Counted from the first letter of the stretch, positions 22,850 through 34,530 are shown. The stretch is 64,000 nucleotides of DNA from Venturia oleaginea (GCA_013176395.1 JABMLP010000030.1:248001-312000); one strand, 5' to 3'. Program-made: numbers and translations. The notes: generated from the letters alone by a model not told the origin.

Positions 22850-24028
22850 ATGTATACCAGCCGAACAGCTGTGCATTGTAATAAACTTACTTCATCACGG
22901 TCCGCGGCAAACATCCTGAAAACATTCTCGGGTTCAGCATCAAATGGCATCACGTTCCGTCCGGCATTGATTGTCTATCAACAGAATCGATCGGCTTCAA
23001 CGAGGAACTTCCACACGACACCAGTTGTTCGAGCCCAGGATTTCTTTCCAGAACCCGATACTCCGCAGATCAAGAAGACGGAGGCAGCATGGCCCCATCC
23101 GATGTAAGTTGAAAGTTACATCTTAGGATGTATCTGTTCATATACTGATTTGATTCTAGCTATACCGTGGATCAGATGAACCAAGTGGCCGTTGCTCATC
23201 GGGATACACGAAACTGGTCTGACAAAGTAGCTCTCATTGCAGTCAAGCTTCTCAGGTGGGGGCTGGACACCGTGTCAGGCTACAAACATGGCAAGGCCCA
23301 AGCTTTGCACGCTCAAGACCCAAAAGAGGCGCAGAAAAAGTGCGGTATGACTGAGGAGCAATACCTCATTCGCAACGTCTTCCTCGAATCTGTTGCTGGA
23401 GTTCCAGGAATGGTAGCAGGGATGCTCCGGCATCTACACAGCATGAGGAGAATGAAGCGAGATCATGGATGGATCGAAACTTTGTTGGAGGAAAGCTATA
23501 ATGAGCGGATGCATTTGCTCATCTTCTTGAAGGTGAGAACACCCTTAAGTGTTATTCTGGATGCGACTAACATGTTAGTTATACGAGCCTGGATGGTTTA
23601 TGCGACTTGCCGTCCTCGGCGCACAAGGTGTTTTCTTCAACGCCATGTTCGTCTCCTACCTTATCTCCCCGCGTACCTGTCATCGCTTCGTTGGATATCT
23701 TGAGGAGGAGGCAGTCCTGACGTACAGCCGAGAATTGGCTGATTTAGACGCTGGCAGGCTACCGAAGTGGGAGACACTGGCAGCTCCAGACATCGCCGTG
23801 GACTACTATAATCTGTCGGAGGGACACAGGACAATGAAAGACTTGCTGTTGCACGTTCGTGCAGATGAGGCGAAACATCGGGAAGTCAATCACACACTAG
23901 GTAACTTGGATCAGAAGTCAGATCCAAACCCATACGCCAGCAAATACGAGAACCCAGACAAACCACACCCGCGCAAGGATATCAAGTATCTGAAGCCAAG
24001 CGGCTGGGAAAGAGAGGAAGTCATGTAA
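22850..24028 (+). CDS. aox: Mitochondrial alternative oxidase, 358 aa
   Basis: Alternative oxidase passes electrons from ubiquinol straight to oxygen on the matrix side of the inner membrane, bypassing complexes III and IV. Three exons fit: 22850-23103, 23160-23532 and 23579-24028. The first 65 residues are Ser/Arg/Thr-rich with no acidic run, a good mitochondrial presequence. The four di-iron helices are visible as [38 protein letters not shown] and [12 protein letters not shown], supplying the conserved Glu and His ligands. The C-terminus ends EREEVM. I chose the ATG at 22850 over an in-frame upstream ATG at 22733 because the presequence begins naturally there. No defect is seen. Confidence 0.96.
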
Positions 24029-25984
24029 AATATAGGCGTCGTACATTTTCCATTGGTCTCTGGTTGGCGTTTGGATGACTCGGTTAGCTGGCTGCTGAGC
24101 ATTGAGAACCTTAGATTTCGCTGGCCGGCAGACTCTTTACGACAGGCGCATGGTTTATGCTTGGACGACAGATCAGGTTGGTCTGTCTACTGACTCCCCA
24201 CTTTGCTTCCTACATTCCGATCTTACTTTCTAGACGGTACTTGGTTGGTAGCTTACTGGCACATAATAGATTCTCCTCTTCTCATATGCTGGCTGTGAGC
24301 CTTGGTGCATATCTTGAATGCGAGGTTAGGGCACTTCCCGTGATGGTCGCTCACCTTTCCCCCGTTATGGAGTATTGAGGAGCGACGGGAGCATTTCTTT
24401 CCGGCTTGATCAGCCTATTAGAGCTGGATAGACGCATGCAGTACGAGTCTGATCCAGCTGCATCGTGCAGGAGTACTATGGTATAAACAGTCTTTGGTGT
24501 TCGAGACTAGGGGGATTTCTACGCTAGGCATGTTATGGTGCTTGAGGTACCGGCTTCCGACGGATATCAATTGTTTTTGATCCCAGCGGCGTTGACGAGA
24601 ACTCACGTGTAGGAACTCAGCCACGCCTGATTATTGAACAGGACAGGCCCCCAATGAGGCTTCTCTCCATTTAACCCCACACTGAACTTGCAAAGGCTGT
24701 AACCTGACAGACAGTTTCCTGCATGATCTGCCGCACCTATTGCCTCCCAAAGCAAGGTCTCACTTCACGGGCCATATCAATTTCACTGGCCGATTCGAAC
24801 CGGGAATAAACACGGAAAAGCTCCCATAATCACCTCAAAATTTTGATCGTTGGTTGATCGTTGGGAATCCTCAGCCCCAAGGATTACCCACGAATTAGAA
24901 ACACACTTCCCCGCCTTCCAACGTACATTACTCAATAGAGTTCGCTGCTCCGCAAATTGTATTGGCATGAGCGACAAACGGCAAACATCCTGGATCCGGT
25001 GCATCCTGTGGTGTCACCACTGATCTCTCAAGCTGCAAGCATCTTACAGTAAAGGAGAAGAGGTGTCAACATGTAGACGGTAAGACTAGCTGTCTCTGTG
25101 CCTTGCTCACCACCAGTTGGAGTTTGTTTACATACAATGTCACTATCATCTTGTAGACAACTGAGCCAGAACGGTGTTAATGGAGCTCACTTCGTAGCTC
25201 CTGTGGTTATCGTTAACCTTGAAGAAGGCTGAGGTGGGGTCTACAAGTTTCCCCGCATTATGCAGCTCACCTGCAGTTTTCCCCACAAACACATTGTTTA
25301 GGTATCCTTGAATTTATTATGGACCCTGACCCTTTTCGGTTCACTTGTCTCTATTTGTTCCATAATCGTTCCATGGATCTTGAGGGTTCATGTCCGTACT
25401 CAACAGCACTTACTCTCCAGCATAGTCGGAATGTCTAAGGTCAACCGATGAGTTTGGTCCCATTGGATATAATGTCGATCACCAGCTTAGGGCCAAAAGT
25501 TTATGGAAAGAGTAATCAAAGTTTCCTCGTTCGCAACCATGCCTTCGCGAACGCATCGGCGATCTCAAGACTTGGGGCCGCATACTCGTTTCGGCAAATC
25601 GCAATTGCTGCTCATACGCCAACATCAGCAACAACGAGAGGGGTTTCCCTAGCTTCCGAGCTCCTCGTCGTCACGCAGCCTTACGCGGCAGAACTCCTTT
25701 CTGCCCTGATCGTCCTACTATCCTTCTACTGCTCAGTGCCAGGTTGTCACAAGGGACAGATCACATACAAGGAGTCCCTTCAAGTGCATGAGGATAGGTA
25801 GAGATGAGGAGCTTCCTTAGCTCCGGAGGTGAAATTTGCGGGGTGGTCTGGCGAAGAGCTTGGGGTTGTGGTGCGTATTTAGAGGTTGTTAGATTCCCTG
25901 GTTGAGAAACAGCTTCGACCGTTTTCGAAACGTTACCACGAACTCATCGATACAGAACCAGTCCTCACTTACAATCAATTCAAG
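24029..25984. promoter_or_regulatory. Long intergenic region upstream of alcohol oxidase, no gene seen
   Basis: Nearly 2 kb with no gene I can defend. A 117-codon frame at 25448-25801 lacks features. A near-palindrome at 25687-25705 (GGCAGAAC, TCC, TTTCTGCC) resembles the one at 1182-1201. The region should hold the alcohol oxidase promoter; strongly regulated oxidase genes often have long ones. Confidence 0.4.
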
Positions 25985-28252
25985 ATGACTATCCCTGATG
26001 AGGTCGACATCATTGTGTGTGGTGGTGGGAGTTGTGGGTGTGTTGTCGCGGGCAGGCTCGCCAACTTGGACCATAATCTTCAGGTCTTGTTGATCGAGGC
26101 CGGAGAGTCCAATCTGAACAACCCGTGGGTTTATCGACCAGGTAAATGCCTTCACAGTCTCGAATACCACTGAACCTAACGATAGCTCAGGTATCTACCC
26201 ACGTAATATGAAGCTGGACAGTAAGACCGCTTCATTCTACTACTCACGTCCTTCAGAATGGCTCGCAGGTCGCCGTGCCATCGTCCCATGTGCTCACATT
26301 CTTGGCGGTGGCTCTTCTATCAACTTCATGATGTACACTCGTGCCTCAGCCAGCGACTATGATGATTTTCAAGCCAAAGGGTGGACCACAAAGGAACTCC
26401 TACCTCTTATGAAGAAGCACGAGACGTACCAACGTGCCAGCAGTAACCGAGACATTCATGGATTTGAGGGGCCCATCAAGGTCTCATTCGGCAACTACAC
26501 ATACCCAATTATGCAAGATTTCCTTCGCGCCACGGAGAGCCAGGGCATTCCTACCACCGATGATCTACAGGACTTGACCACTGGCCATGGTGCTGAGCAT
26601 TGGCTCAAGTGGATCAACCGTGATACCGGTCGTCGATCAGACTCCGCTCACGGCTACATCCACTCCACACGCTCTGTTCATCAGAACCTGCACCTTGCTG
26701 TCAACACTAAGGTTGACAAGATTATCATGGAAGGTGGACGTGCTGTCGGTGTTCAAACAGTTCCTACTAAGCCTCTGTCTGCGGCACAAAATAAGCCCAA
26801 GATATACCGAGCTAGGAAAAAGATTGTTGTCTCTGGTGGTACTTTGAGTTCGCCTCTCATCCTACAGCGATCTGGCATTGGTAAGTCAACTATCCTCAAT
26901 TGATAGTATTGATTTCTAACTTTGACTAGGCAATCCAGAGAAGCTACGCAAGGTTGGAGTCAAGCCTATCGTTGATCTCCCTGGAGTTGGACTCAACTTC
27001 CAGGACCATTATCTTCATTTCTCGGTCTACCGTGCGAAGCCGGATGTCGAGTCTTTTGATGACTTTGTACGAGGTGATGAGAAGACACAGAAGGCTGTAT
27101 TTGATCAGTGGAACTTGAATGGTATGTCCGAACCGCGCTGCTCAATTGGCAACGCTAACACTATCATGTAGGCACCGGTCCTTTGGCTACCAATGGTATA
27201 GACGCTGGTGTCAAAATCCGCCCGACTGAGGATGAATTGAAGCAAATGGACTCATGGCCTTTCCCCGAGTTTCGCTCTGGATGGGATAGCTACTTCAAGG
27301 ATAAGCCCGACAAGCCCGTCATGCATTACTCTGTAAGACTTCTTCTCACGCCTGTCTCGGCGCGCTCTCTAATTACATGTCCAGGTCATCGCCGGTTGGT
27401 TTGGTGACCACATGCTCATGCCTCCCGGAAAATTCTTCACTATGTTCCACTTCCTGGAGTATCCCTTCTCTCGCGGTTTTACCCACATCACCTCTCCCAA
27501 CCCCTACGACGCCCCAGACTTCGACACAGGTTTCATGAACGACAGGCGCGACATGGCACCCATGGTTTGGGGTAAGTAACTTTAAAGATAAGCCTTTTAA
27601 TAGGTTTTTAAAGAGCAATACTAATAAGATTCTTTATTCAGGCTACATTAAATCGAGAGAGACTGCACGGCGCATGGACGCCTACGCAGGCGAAGTCCAA
27701 TCCATGCACCCATTCTATGCTTTCGACTCCCCAGCACGTGCCAGCGACATGGACATCGCCACCACAAACGCCTACGCCCTTCCAGGAAACCTAACCGCCA
27801 ACATCCAACACGGAAGTTGGTCCGAAAAACTGCAACCCGGCGTCGTGCCTCCATCAACCCACCTAAACTCCAACCAACAATCCATCTACGCCGACCTCAA
27901 ATACTCCCGCCAAGACATCCAACACATCGAAGAATGGGTCAAGCGTCATGTCGAGAGTACATGGCACTCGCTCGGAACCTGTTCCATGGCTCCTAAAGAA
28001 GGCAATTCGATTGTTAAACATGGTGTTCTTGATGAGAGGTTGGATGTTCATGGGGTTAGGGGATTGAAGGTTGCGGATTTGAGTATTTGTCCTGATAATG
28101 TGGGTTGTAATACTTATAGTACTGCGCTTTTGATTGGGGAGAAGGCGGCTATGCTTGTTGCGGAGGATTTGGGGTATAGTGGGAGTGCTTTGGATATGAA
28201 GGTTCCTACGTATCATGCGCCGAGAGAGATTGTTGGGTTGAGTCGTCTTTAG
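25985..28252 (+). CDS. Peroxisomal alcohol (methanol) oxidase, GMC family, 665 aa
   Basis: GMC alcohol oxidases use FAD to oxidise short primary alcohols such as methanol to aldehydes, releasing H2O2. Six exons fit: 25985-26141, 26191-26880, 26930-27121, 27172-27332, 27385-27571 and 27642-28252. The FAD dinucleotide fold is VDIIVCGGGSCGCVVAGRLA near residue 7. GMC signature 1 lies around AHILGGGSSINFMMYTRAS and signature 2 around GGTLSSPLILQRSGIG. The active-site His and Asn are in STWHSLGTC and DNVGCNTYST. The last three residues, SRL, form a PTS1 peroxisomal signal. Length fits AOX1-type oxidases (about 660-675), which also start MTIPxEVD. Fungi use these enzymes on methanol from pectin or lignin demethylation; which substrate applies here is not shown by the sequence. 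Confidence 0.95.
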
Positions 28253-28667
28253 ATGGTAGGGGAGGGGGTGGGATTGGTCACTCGTTTTTTGGTGCTTGTT
28301 TGGGTTGGTGAGCTTTTGGTTTCTGGTGTATTTGTTATGGATGATAGTGTTATGTATCTTGTTCTCTCTGGAGCTCAGCCTCTGCGTTTTTGCCAACCTT
28401 TGCAGAATAATTAAGTATGATCCGTGAGTCTGTTAAATGATTCCACTTCAAGATCTTAGCCGCAAGATTTCTATACTAACGAAGCCACTGTATCAATAAT
28501 CAGTCTTGATCTCAGCAGCCTCAGCCTCATTACGCCTCCCTGCAACACCATCGGCACAATGGCCATCTCCGTCAGCGCAATTACGTCATCATTAATATTT
28601 TCTTCCAGCAGAAACACCGAAATCCATTTCACAACAACAACATCCACCTCCCCCATCTGACCCCAAA
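28253..28667. other. Alcohol oxidase terminator and peroxiredoxin upstream region
   Basis: 415 bp between co-directional genes, no further gene seen. Confidence 0.4.
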
Positions 28668-29603
28668 ATGTCTTCCTTCCTCCCGCGTGCAGGCCCCAGA
28701 GCCTTCGCCCGCTCATTCCGATGCGCCCGCCCAACTCGTCTCCGACCCATTCAGCGACAGGCGCCACTCTTTCACCGCGGTCTTGCTACGCCCTCGGAAC
28801 AACCTCGATTGCGTTTGGGATCTGTAGCACCGAATTTCAGAGCCGAAACTACCCATGGGAATATTGATTTTCACGAGTTCGTCGGGGATAGCTGGACTAT
28901 TCTTTTTTCGCATCCGGCTGATTTCACGCCGGTTTGTACGACTGAGTTGGGGGCTTTTGCGAGGTTGGCGCCTGAGTTTGAGAAGAGGGGTGTTAAGATG
29001 ATTGGGTTGGTGAGTTTTATTTGGTTTTATTGGCGGGAAATGTTGTCTGATTGTCCATGCGCGAACATTGCACACGGACAATTCTGACCAAAGTTCACTG
29101 TTGCAATCTCCATGGGGCGAGGAACGACGAAGGGCCAATTTGTGGAGTTCGACTACTGACTTTTATACCAGAGCGCAAATGACCTTTCATCCCATGGAAA
29201 ATGGGTTGACGACATCAATGACATTGCGAAGACGAATCTCCAATTCCCCATCATTGCGGACGCGAAGCGAGAAGTCGCTTTCCTGTATGACATGATCAAC
29301 CAAGATGATATGGCGAATCCTGGAATTGCTTTCACCATTCGTTCCGTTTTCATCATCGATCCAGCCAAAAAGATCAGACTCACCATGATGTACCCAGCCT
29401 CTACCGGACGAAACAGTGCGGAGGTCTTGAGAGTCATCGATAGCTTACAGCTGGGAGACAAGAAGGGTGTTACTACTCCTATCGACTGGCAGGTTGGTGA
29501 GGATGTCATTGTGCCACCACCTGTAAGCACGGAAGACGCGAGGAAGAAATTTGGAGAAGTTAGAGAAGTGCGGCCATATCTGAGGTTTGTCAAGTCTTCG
29601 TAG
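28668..29603 (+). CDS. prx1: Mitochondrial 1-Cys peroxiredoxin (Prx1/Prx6 type), 257 aa
   Basis: 1-Cys peroxiredoxins reduce H2O2 and organic peroxides with a single peroxidatic Cys. Two exons fit: 28668-29009 and 29172-29603, with a 162-bp intron. An Arg/Phe/Pro-rich N-terminus of about 40 residues ending HRGLATPSEQ is a convincing mitochondrial presequence. The catalytic motif is FSHPADFTPVCTTELGAFA near residue 90. The C-terminal part carries GIAFTIRSVFIIDP, the Prx6-like TPIDWQVGEDVIVPP and a tail ending LRFVKSS. There is no resolving Cys in a 2-Cys position. The gene follows alcohol oxidase in the same direction, so both oxidant production and removal are encoded here, although in different organelles. 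Confidence 0.94.
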
Positions 29604-31026
29604 GGACGAAGTGGAAAGACGCATTGTACTCGATACACGTGACTCAATCGAAAGCGGATGACTAATAATTTACCAAAGTTACGTGGAGTGGGGACCACGT
29701 CATTCGGTGTTTCTGCTTGAGCCTTTCTGCAGTCTTACATCCGCGGATCGGAAGTCATGATCATATCAAGGTTCCGGCACCGACGAAGACAAATCTGGAC
29801 ACAGTACACGAGGTAATGATTAGAAAGTTTATCACTGAAAATTGTTTGAATTAAATCGAGACTCAACACACTACCTGGGCAGGTCTCGAAGACGAGTTCT
29901 CCAGTGAGTCTGTTAAGACCAAGGAAGGGGTAGCATAATTCTCCATACCCATTTAACTTTGTACGGAATCTACAGTGCCAGCGCGCCGCCCCAGGACGGT
30001 TTCGACGATTTTGATTGATATCTATTGGTTGGTATGCTGATCGATTATGTAAATCTCCAGATCTGATGTCACTGATTGGTGAATTAACCCTGCTAGAGAC
30101 CTGTTGTCGTTGCGCGCTGGTACCAGCGCGCGTCAGTCTCGTTCCAACAACCAATGAATAAAGGCCTCTCGTATTAACCAATAAATGCCAATAGAAAAGT
30201 TGAAACAGGACTGACGCGCGCTGGTAGGGTATGAGCCCGCCCGTAATTACTATGTATGATCTACGCCCCACCAGTTTTTACAATGGATTTATCAGAGGAG
30301 ATCTACCTACTACAATAAATCTTGAAGCTCAACGGAACGTGATAACATCCAACCAGGTCCTTGGCCATTTACGGAGGCTCTTGGCCGTTTATATGCTTCC
30401 TTAGTCCTCCCAGGATCCACCTCGCTGACTGAGTGGAAAAACTAGTCAATGCCGATATTACGGTATTCAATCAACACCGATTTCGACACATGGTTGCGGG
30501 AAGTGAAACATGATCTCACCATTCGAACTCTTCATCTTACAGACCCCTCCCAATTCCCCATCAACTTCATATGTTCTGAGAGTATCCTGGTGTTCCTCTT
30601 CTGACTTTCGTCTACACACTCGTAGGGCCGAATAGTTCATTGGGGGCGTTCTTAACGAACGATATTGGAAACTGGGAGGGTCGTCCGTAAAGAATGTCCA
30701 CTTCTGACTCCAACACGTTTGGTGAATGTCGATCCGGCCTTATTCACAGTGCATGAAAAATTCACAACAGCGGATTACACCGAGCAACCTGGTGCAAGTC
30801 CACCTCCACCAGCTGCCAAATGGGCCAACAATACCATCAAGAAGATTTAGTGTCACAAACTTGAATCATATAAATTTCGGTTCATTGGTAGCCATGTCCG
30901 TTGGTTATCATGAGCTCATAAAATATATTTCCTTCCAATGCCATGGTATAAGAGTAGAAAGTCACGCCAGGGAGAGGGAGTAAATAGCAAATATATTTCC
31001 TCAGCCCTGCTAACCCGCTCATCTTC
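29604..31026. other. Intergenic region with a small fold-back element
   Basis: 1.4 kb with no supportable gene. A 178-codon minus frame at 29735-30271 spans the fold-back repeat at 30111-30226 and has no domain. Confidence 0.4.
30111..30226. repeat. Fold-back (MITE-like) inverted repeat
   Basis: TACCAGCGCGCGTCAGTC at 30121-30138 is matched exactly by its reverse complement at 30209-30226, with a 70-bp AT-richer middle. The left arm also forms a perfect 20-bp palindrome with the bases before it (30111-30130, GCGCGCTGGT/ACCAGCGCGC). No clear target duplication was found, so a mobile origin is only suggested. Confidence 0.55.
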
Positions 31027-32091
31027 ATGTCCAGTTCAAAACAAACCCGCGTCATCCAATGGGCCACTGGTGAGGTCGGCCAGTTCGCCCTAAAGCACTT
31101 CATCGAAAGTCCAGCGTTCGAGCTCGTGGGAGTTTGGGTCACCTCGCCTGCCAAAATAGGCAAAGACGCAGGAGAAATCGCCAAATTAAATGTCAAGACC
31201 AATGTTATCGCAACAAATGACATTAACGCCATTCTCGCATTAGACGCAGACTGCATCCATTTCTCACCTGTAGTCGGAACCGACATTATCCCCATGATCT
31301 GCCGCATGCTTCGATCGGGCAAAAATGTGGTTTCTACCAATGGCCCTTACTACCGTTACGGCGACAACTCGGATGAATTCAAGGAAATCGACAAAGCGTG
31401 CCAGGAGAGCGGGAAATCTTTCCACGGCTCGGGAGTTCACCCAGGGTTCTCGGGAGATCTACTGCCCATCACTCTTCTCCGTGCCGCGAGCCGAGTCGAA
31501 CACGTCCACGTCTACGAGGTTGTAGATTTCCTGGTCAACCCAAGTCATTACATCGGGTACATGGGGTTTGGCCTCGATCCCGAAGAACTCCTCAAGAACC
31601 CACGAAGAGATAAAAATGCTCACATTGTATTTGCGCAGTCGATGCAGATGCTCGCCGAGGCCCTTGGTGCGGGTGAAATCACAGAGATAACAAAACTCCA
31701 CGAAGTTTCCAAGGCACTCACCGAATTGACCTACCCAGGCGGTGTCGTAAAGGAAGGATCAGTAGGAGGCCAGCACTGGACCTGGACGGCCCATTGCAAT
31801 GGCAAACCGCTTATCTCCTACCACTCCTTCTGGGTCATGGGCGAGCAGTTGGAACCCAAGTGGGACTGTGGCGAAGGCGGGTATAGGATTGTGATTGAGG
31901 GGGAACCAAAGTTGAGTTTGGATTTGAAGGGATTGAGTGCGAATGGGAAGATGGGGTATCCTGCTATTTCTTTGCCGGCGACCATGGGGGTGAATGTTAT
32001 TCCTGATGTTTGTGATGCGAAGCCTGGGATTGTGACGCATTGGGATCTTGGGGTTGTGAAGCCTAGGGGGCTTTTGAGGCCGGCTCTTTGA
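31027..32091 (+). CDS. NAD(P)-binding dihydrodipicolinate reductase-like protein, 354 aa, intronless
   Basis: The N-terminus RVIQWATGEVGQFALKHFIE is a Rossmann dinucleotide-binding fold of the dihydrodipicolinate reductase / 2,4-diaminopentanoate dehydrogenase type. It is followed by ELVGVWVTSPAKIGKDAGEI and the conserved GVHPGFSGDLLP segment. Architecture and length match a family common in Actinobacteria (proteins of about 340-360 residues opening R-V-x-Q-W-A-T-G-x-V-G). Lysine is made by the aminoadipate route in fungi, so a true DapB role is unlikely and the substrate is unknown. The gene has no intron, unlike most neighbours of this size, and the Rossmann segment needs no splicing. The start at 31027 is the first ATG of the frame and fits the family. 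Confidence 0.82.
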   Translation: MSSSKQTRVIQWATGEVGQFALKHFIESPAFELVGVWVTSPAKIGKDAGEIAKLNVKTNVIATNDINAILALDADCIHFSPVVGTDIIPMICRMLRSGKNVVSTNGPYYRYGDNSDEFKEIDKACQESGKSFHGSGVHPGFSGDLLPITLLRAASRVEHVHVYEVVDFLVNPSHYIGYMGFGLDPEELLKNPRRDKNAHIVFAQSMQMLAEALGAGEITEITKLHEVSKALTELTYPGGVVKEGSVGGQHWTWTAHCNGKPLISYHSFWVMGEQLEPKWDCGEGGYRIVIEGEPKLSLDLKGLSANGKMGYPAISLPATMGVNVIPDVCDAKPGIVTHWDLGVVKPRGLLRPAL

Positions 32092-32797
32092 GGGGGTTGT
32101 CAGTGGAACGTGTCGAGTAAAAAATTTAAAGTTTGAAGGGTCTTATGTATCGCTGTCGGATCTGTTGCTTTTGTTGACAGGATTTGTGGAAGGCCATTGA
32201 GACAGATCGTGGAATGGTGCAATGTCAACTCGCCGGTCAGCAGGCATCGGTGTCGTTTTCTCGCCCACCATGAATTTAAAATGGCGGTTACTAAATCTAG
32301 CATACACCCAAACCTTTCCTATTCCCGGCCCTTGCCAATTTGGAGAGCGACGGCTTCGTTCTTAAGTGTTATAGCGAGACGCTATCTAGATTGGTAAAAT
32401 ATAACAATACGGATACATTGCTAACCGTGCTAGATTCTGATAGAAAGGAAGTAGGAGGATTCGCCTAACTTTAGCGGGTTAGTCGAAATATTAGGGCCTA
32501 CCTTCTATATTTTAGGCGAGGTAAATTTAAAGGGATCAGGGTAAGGGTAGATCTAGTATTCGCCTTCAAAATCGGTATCAAGTACGCAGATGCGCTCCTG
32601 CTTAATCTACCCACGCAAGTCTCCTTCTCTTCATTGTACCTCTGCGCCATCAACTTACGATGATGCCTCCGCACCATCTCATCAACCCTCTTACACCCGG
32701 CCAACGAGCTCACTTCCCACCCTCAGACGCATTCTCCCCAAACTCTCCAAGAACTTTTGCCTCCCACTTTTTAACCACTCTCCTCCAAGCCTCCTCA
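32092..32797. other. Intergenic, partly AT-rich
   Basis: About 700 bp without a supportable gene. 32390-32560 is AT-rich with short repeated motifs (TAGCGGGTTAG, TTAGGCGAGG), possibly old transposon debris. Confidence 0.35.
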
Positions 32798-33326
32798 CTA
32801 ACATCCAATCCATTCAAAATTCCCCGAGAGAGCGGCAGTATCCCCAACTTCCCCACCTTCATTCGCCCTCCTCATCACCCTCCCATCCCCAATTCTCCCA
32901 TCAATACGCGCTCCAGCCATATCTCTCTTGGTATCCAAATATTTTCGAAATCTATCCATACAGGCTTTACAAAGCTCGGCCGTCCCCCCCACTAACCGCC
33001 ATATCCTCGTTGTACCTTCTCCAGGCACTCAAGTAATCGATACCGTCGGCCTCCTCCTTCCTCTCCTCCCCCTCGAATTCCCCGTCATTTGAGCGTGCCA
33101 ATCGAAAACCTCCGGAATCCAATGGTGTGAGTTCGGTTTCTTTGTTCTTTTGCTTTTGGTTTTTATAGTCTTGATTCTTTTGCTGTATTAGAGCTTGTTT
33201 TATTTCGCGACGGATTGAGGCACAACATTCTTCGAGGGCGATGTTGGAGAGGAGGAGGGGGCGAGGGTGGTGAGGAAGATGGTGGTGATGATTAGGGGGA
33301 TTTTGATAGTCCGAGGAGAAGATCAT
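32798..33326 (-). pseudogene. Two overlapping frames that join at a G7 run, possible broken gene
   Basis: On the minus strand, a frame with EADGIDYLSAWRRYNEDMAVSGG changes at a run of seven G (plus strand 32984-32990) to a second frame, GGTAELCKACMDRFRKYLDTKR, that runs to 32798. Each frame ends soon after the overlap, and a single-base shift at the run would join them into about 170 residues. This may be a small gene with an indel, a homopolymer sequencing error, or chance. I do not recognise the protein. Confidence 0.25.
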
Positions 33327-33823
33327 GGTCCGGGAGATGCCATGTTATGGTTGTGTTGGGGTCTGATTTCATGATTATTGTTGTCTCTGGGAAATCTAGG
33401 TGTCTGTTCTGAAAATTTCATGGTACTGACTGATACGAGGAGTGGAGAGAGGTTTTTGTAGCTTCTTTTACATGGACTATATTGTGAGTCAGCTCTCCTT
33501 CATAACATTGCTGGGAATACAATTTGTATGTGTGTAGCCATGTCTGCTACTACCGTAACGGGTGCGCTTTTAGCAATATCTGCCTTGATAATACGCAAGT
33601 CGGATTGGAGAAACGAACTTCCAACTCGAGATCGAGCTCACAAGATTTCTGGCACTTGATCCTGATATTTCTAGGAGTTCATTTCCAGCGCACACAATAT
33701 TATCATGGCAGTAATGAATTGACCATCACTCTCTGCTGCTGGGAACTCACATGCGCAGCATACTTTCTCAGTAGTCCACATTGTCACCACCGCCACTTCT
33801 AGTAATAATCGCAAGTCGATTCA
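33327..33823. other. Intergenic, no gene seen
   Basis: About 500 bp; a 92-codon frame at 33524-33802 shows no features. Confidence 0.35.
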
Positions 33824-34281
33824 TTAAGCCCATCGCAAGATTTTGCCCATGCTTCGAAATATGTCCATGGATTTGGTCAAAAGAAGTACGTGGCCACTTC
33901 CCAGCAACTTTCTTGAGTTTTCTGCAAGGGTCTCACGCCAAATTCCCACCATCCTCCTCCAATCTTTCCATAAACCTACGAGTCCGAATTGCAGCAAGGC
34001 CCCATTACCTGCAAATAACCTCATAAATAAACTCCAAAATGCCATCATTCTCCTACACATCTTTTTCAATCACCCATTCCTTGGAAAAACATTGATCTCC
34101 TCTCTGATCGTTGAGCGCGGTTTGACCTGACCATATACGACCAGAATTCCATCGCTGCGACCGAGATTGTGCCGATGAGTATGTAGTGGAGAGTGAGGAG
34201 GATGAATTGGGTGAGATGCGTGTCAGAATTGAGCTCCGGATTAGCAGGTGGGCAGCGGCAAATGGTGTAAGTTGAGTTCAT
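33824..34281 (-). pseudogene. Frameshifted small membrane-protein gene
   Basis: A minus-strand frame starting at 34281 encodes a polar N-terminus, a membrane segment (TQFILLTLHYILIGTISVAA), and then EFWSYMVRSNRAQRSERRSM before stopping at 34066. Beside an A5 run a second frame takes over at about 34069 (KKMCRRMMAFWSLFMRLFAG..) and continues as an amphipathic basic tail to 33824. A one-base shift would give a single protein of about 150 residues. It resembles the small membrane-plus-tail proteins at 42.6-48.1 kb in layout, not visibly in sequence. It is unrecognised. Confidence 0.3.
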
Positions 34282-34530
34282 TGTTATTGTTGTTGTTGAT
34301 GATTCTTGTTTGCCTTATGGAAATGCATTTCTTAAATTTCGTGGTAGTTGTAGATCCTGAATTTCCTGGATCTTGCTCAAGAATATGAAGCCCAGTCATT
34401 CGATAGAGCTTATACACCTCCCTACCGAGCAAACCACACCTACAATGAGTCGATCCTCTTCCCACCAAAACCTCCACACATAACCACAAGTATCAACGAC
34501 ATACCTAGCACACACAACCAAACCTCCATC

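Noticed and set aside
24770..24830. TTCGAACC motif suggesting a tRNA T-loop
   Set aside because: No acceptor, D-arm or anticodon stem can be folded around it.
25448..25801. 117-codon frame upstream of alcohol oxidase
   Set aside because: No recognisable features; open by chance in about 2 kb of intergenic DNA.
29735..30271. 178-codon minus-strand frame
   Set aside because: It runs through the fold-back repeat and shows no domain or conserved composition.
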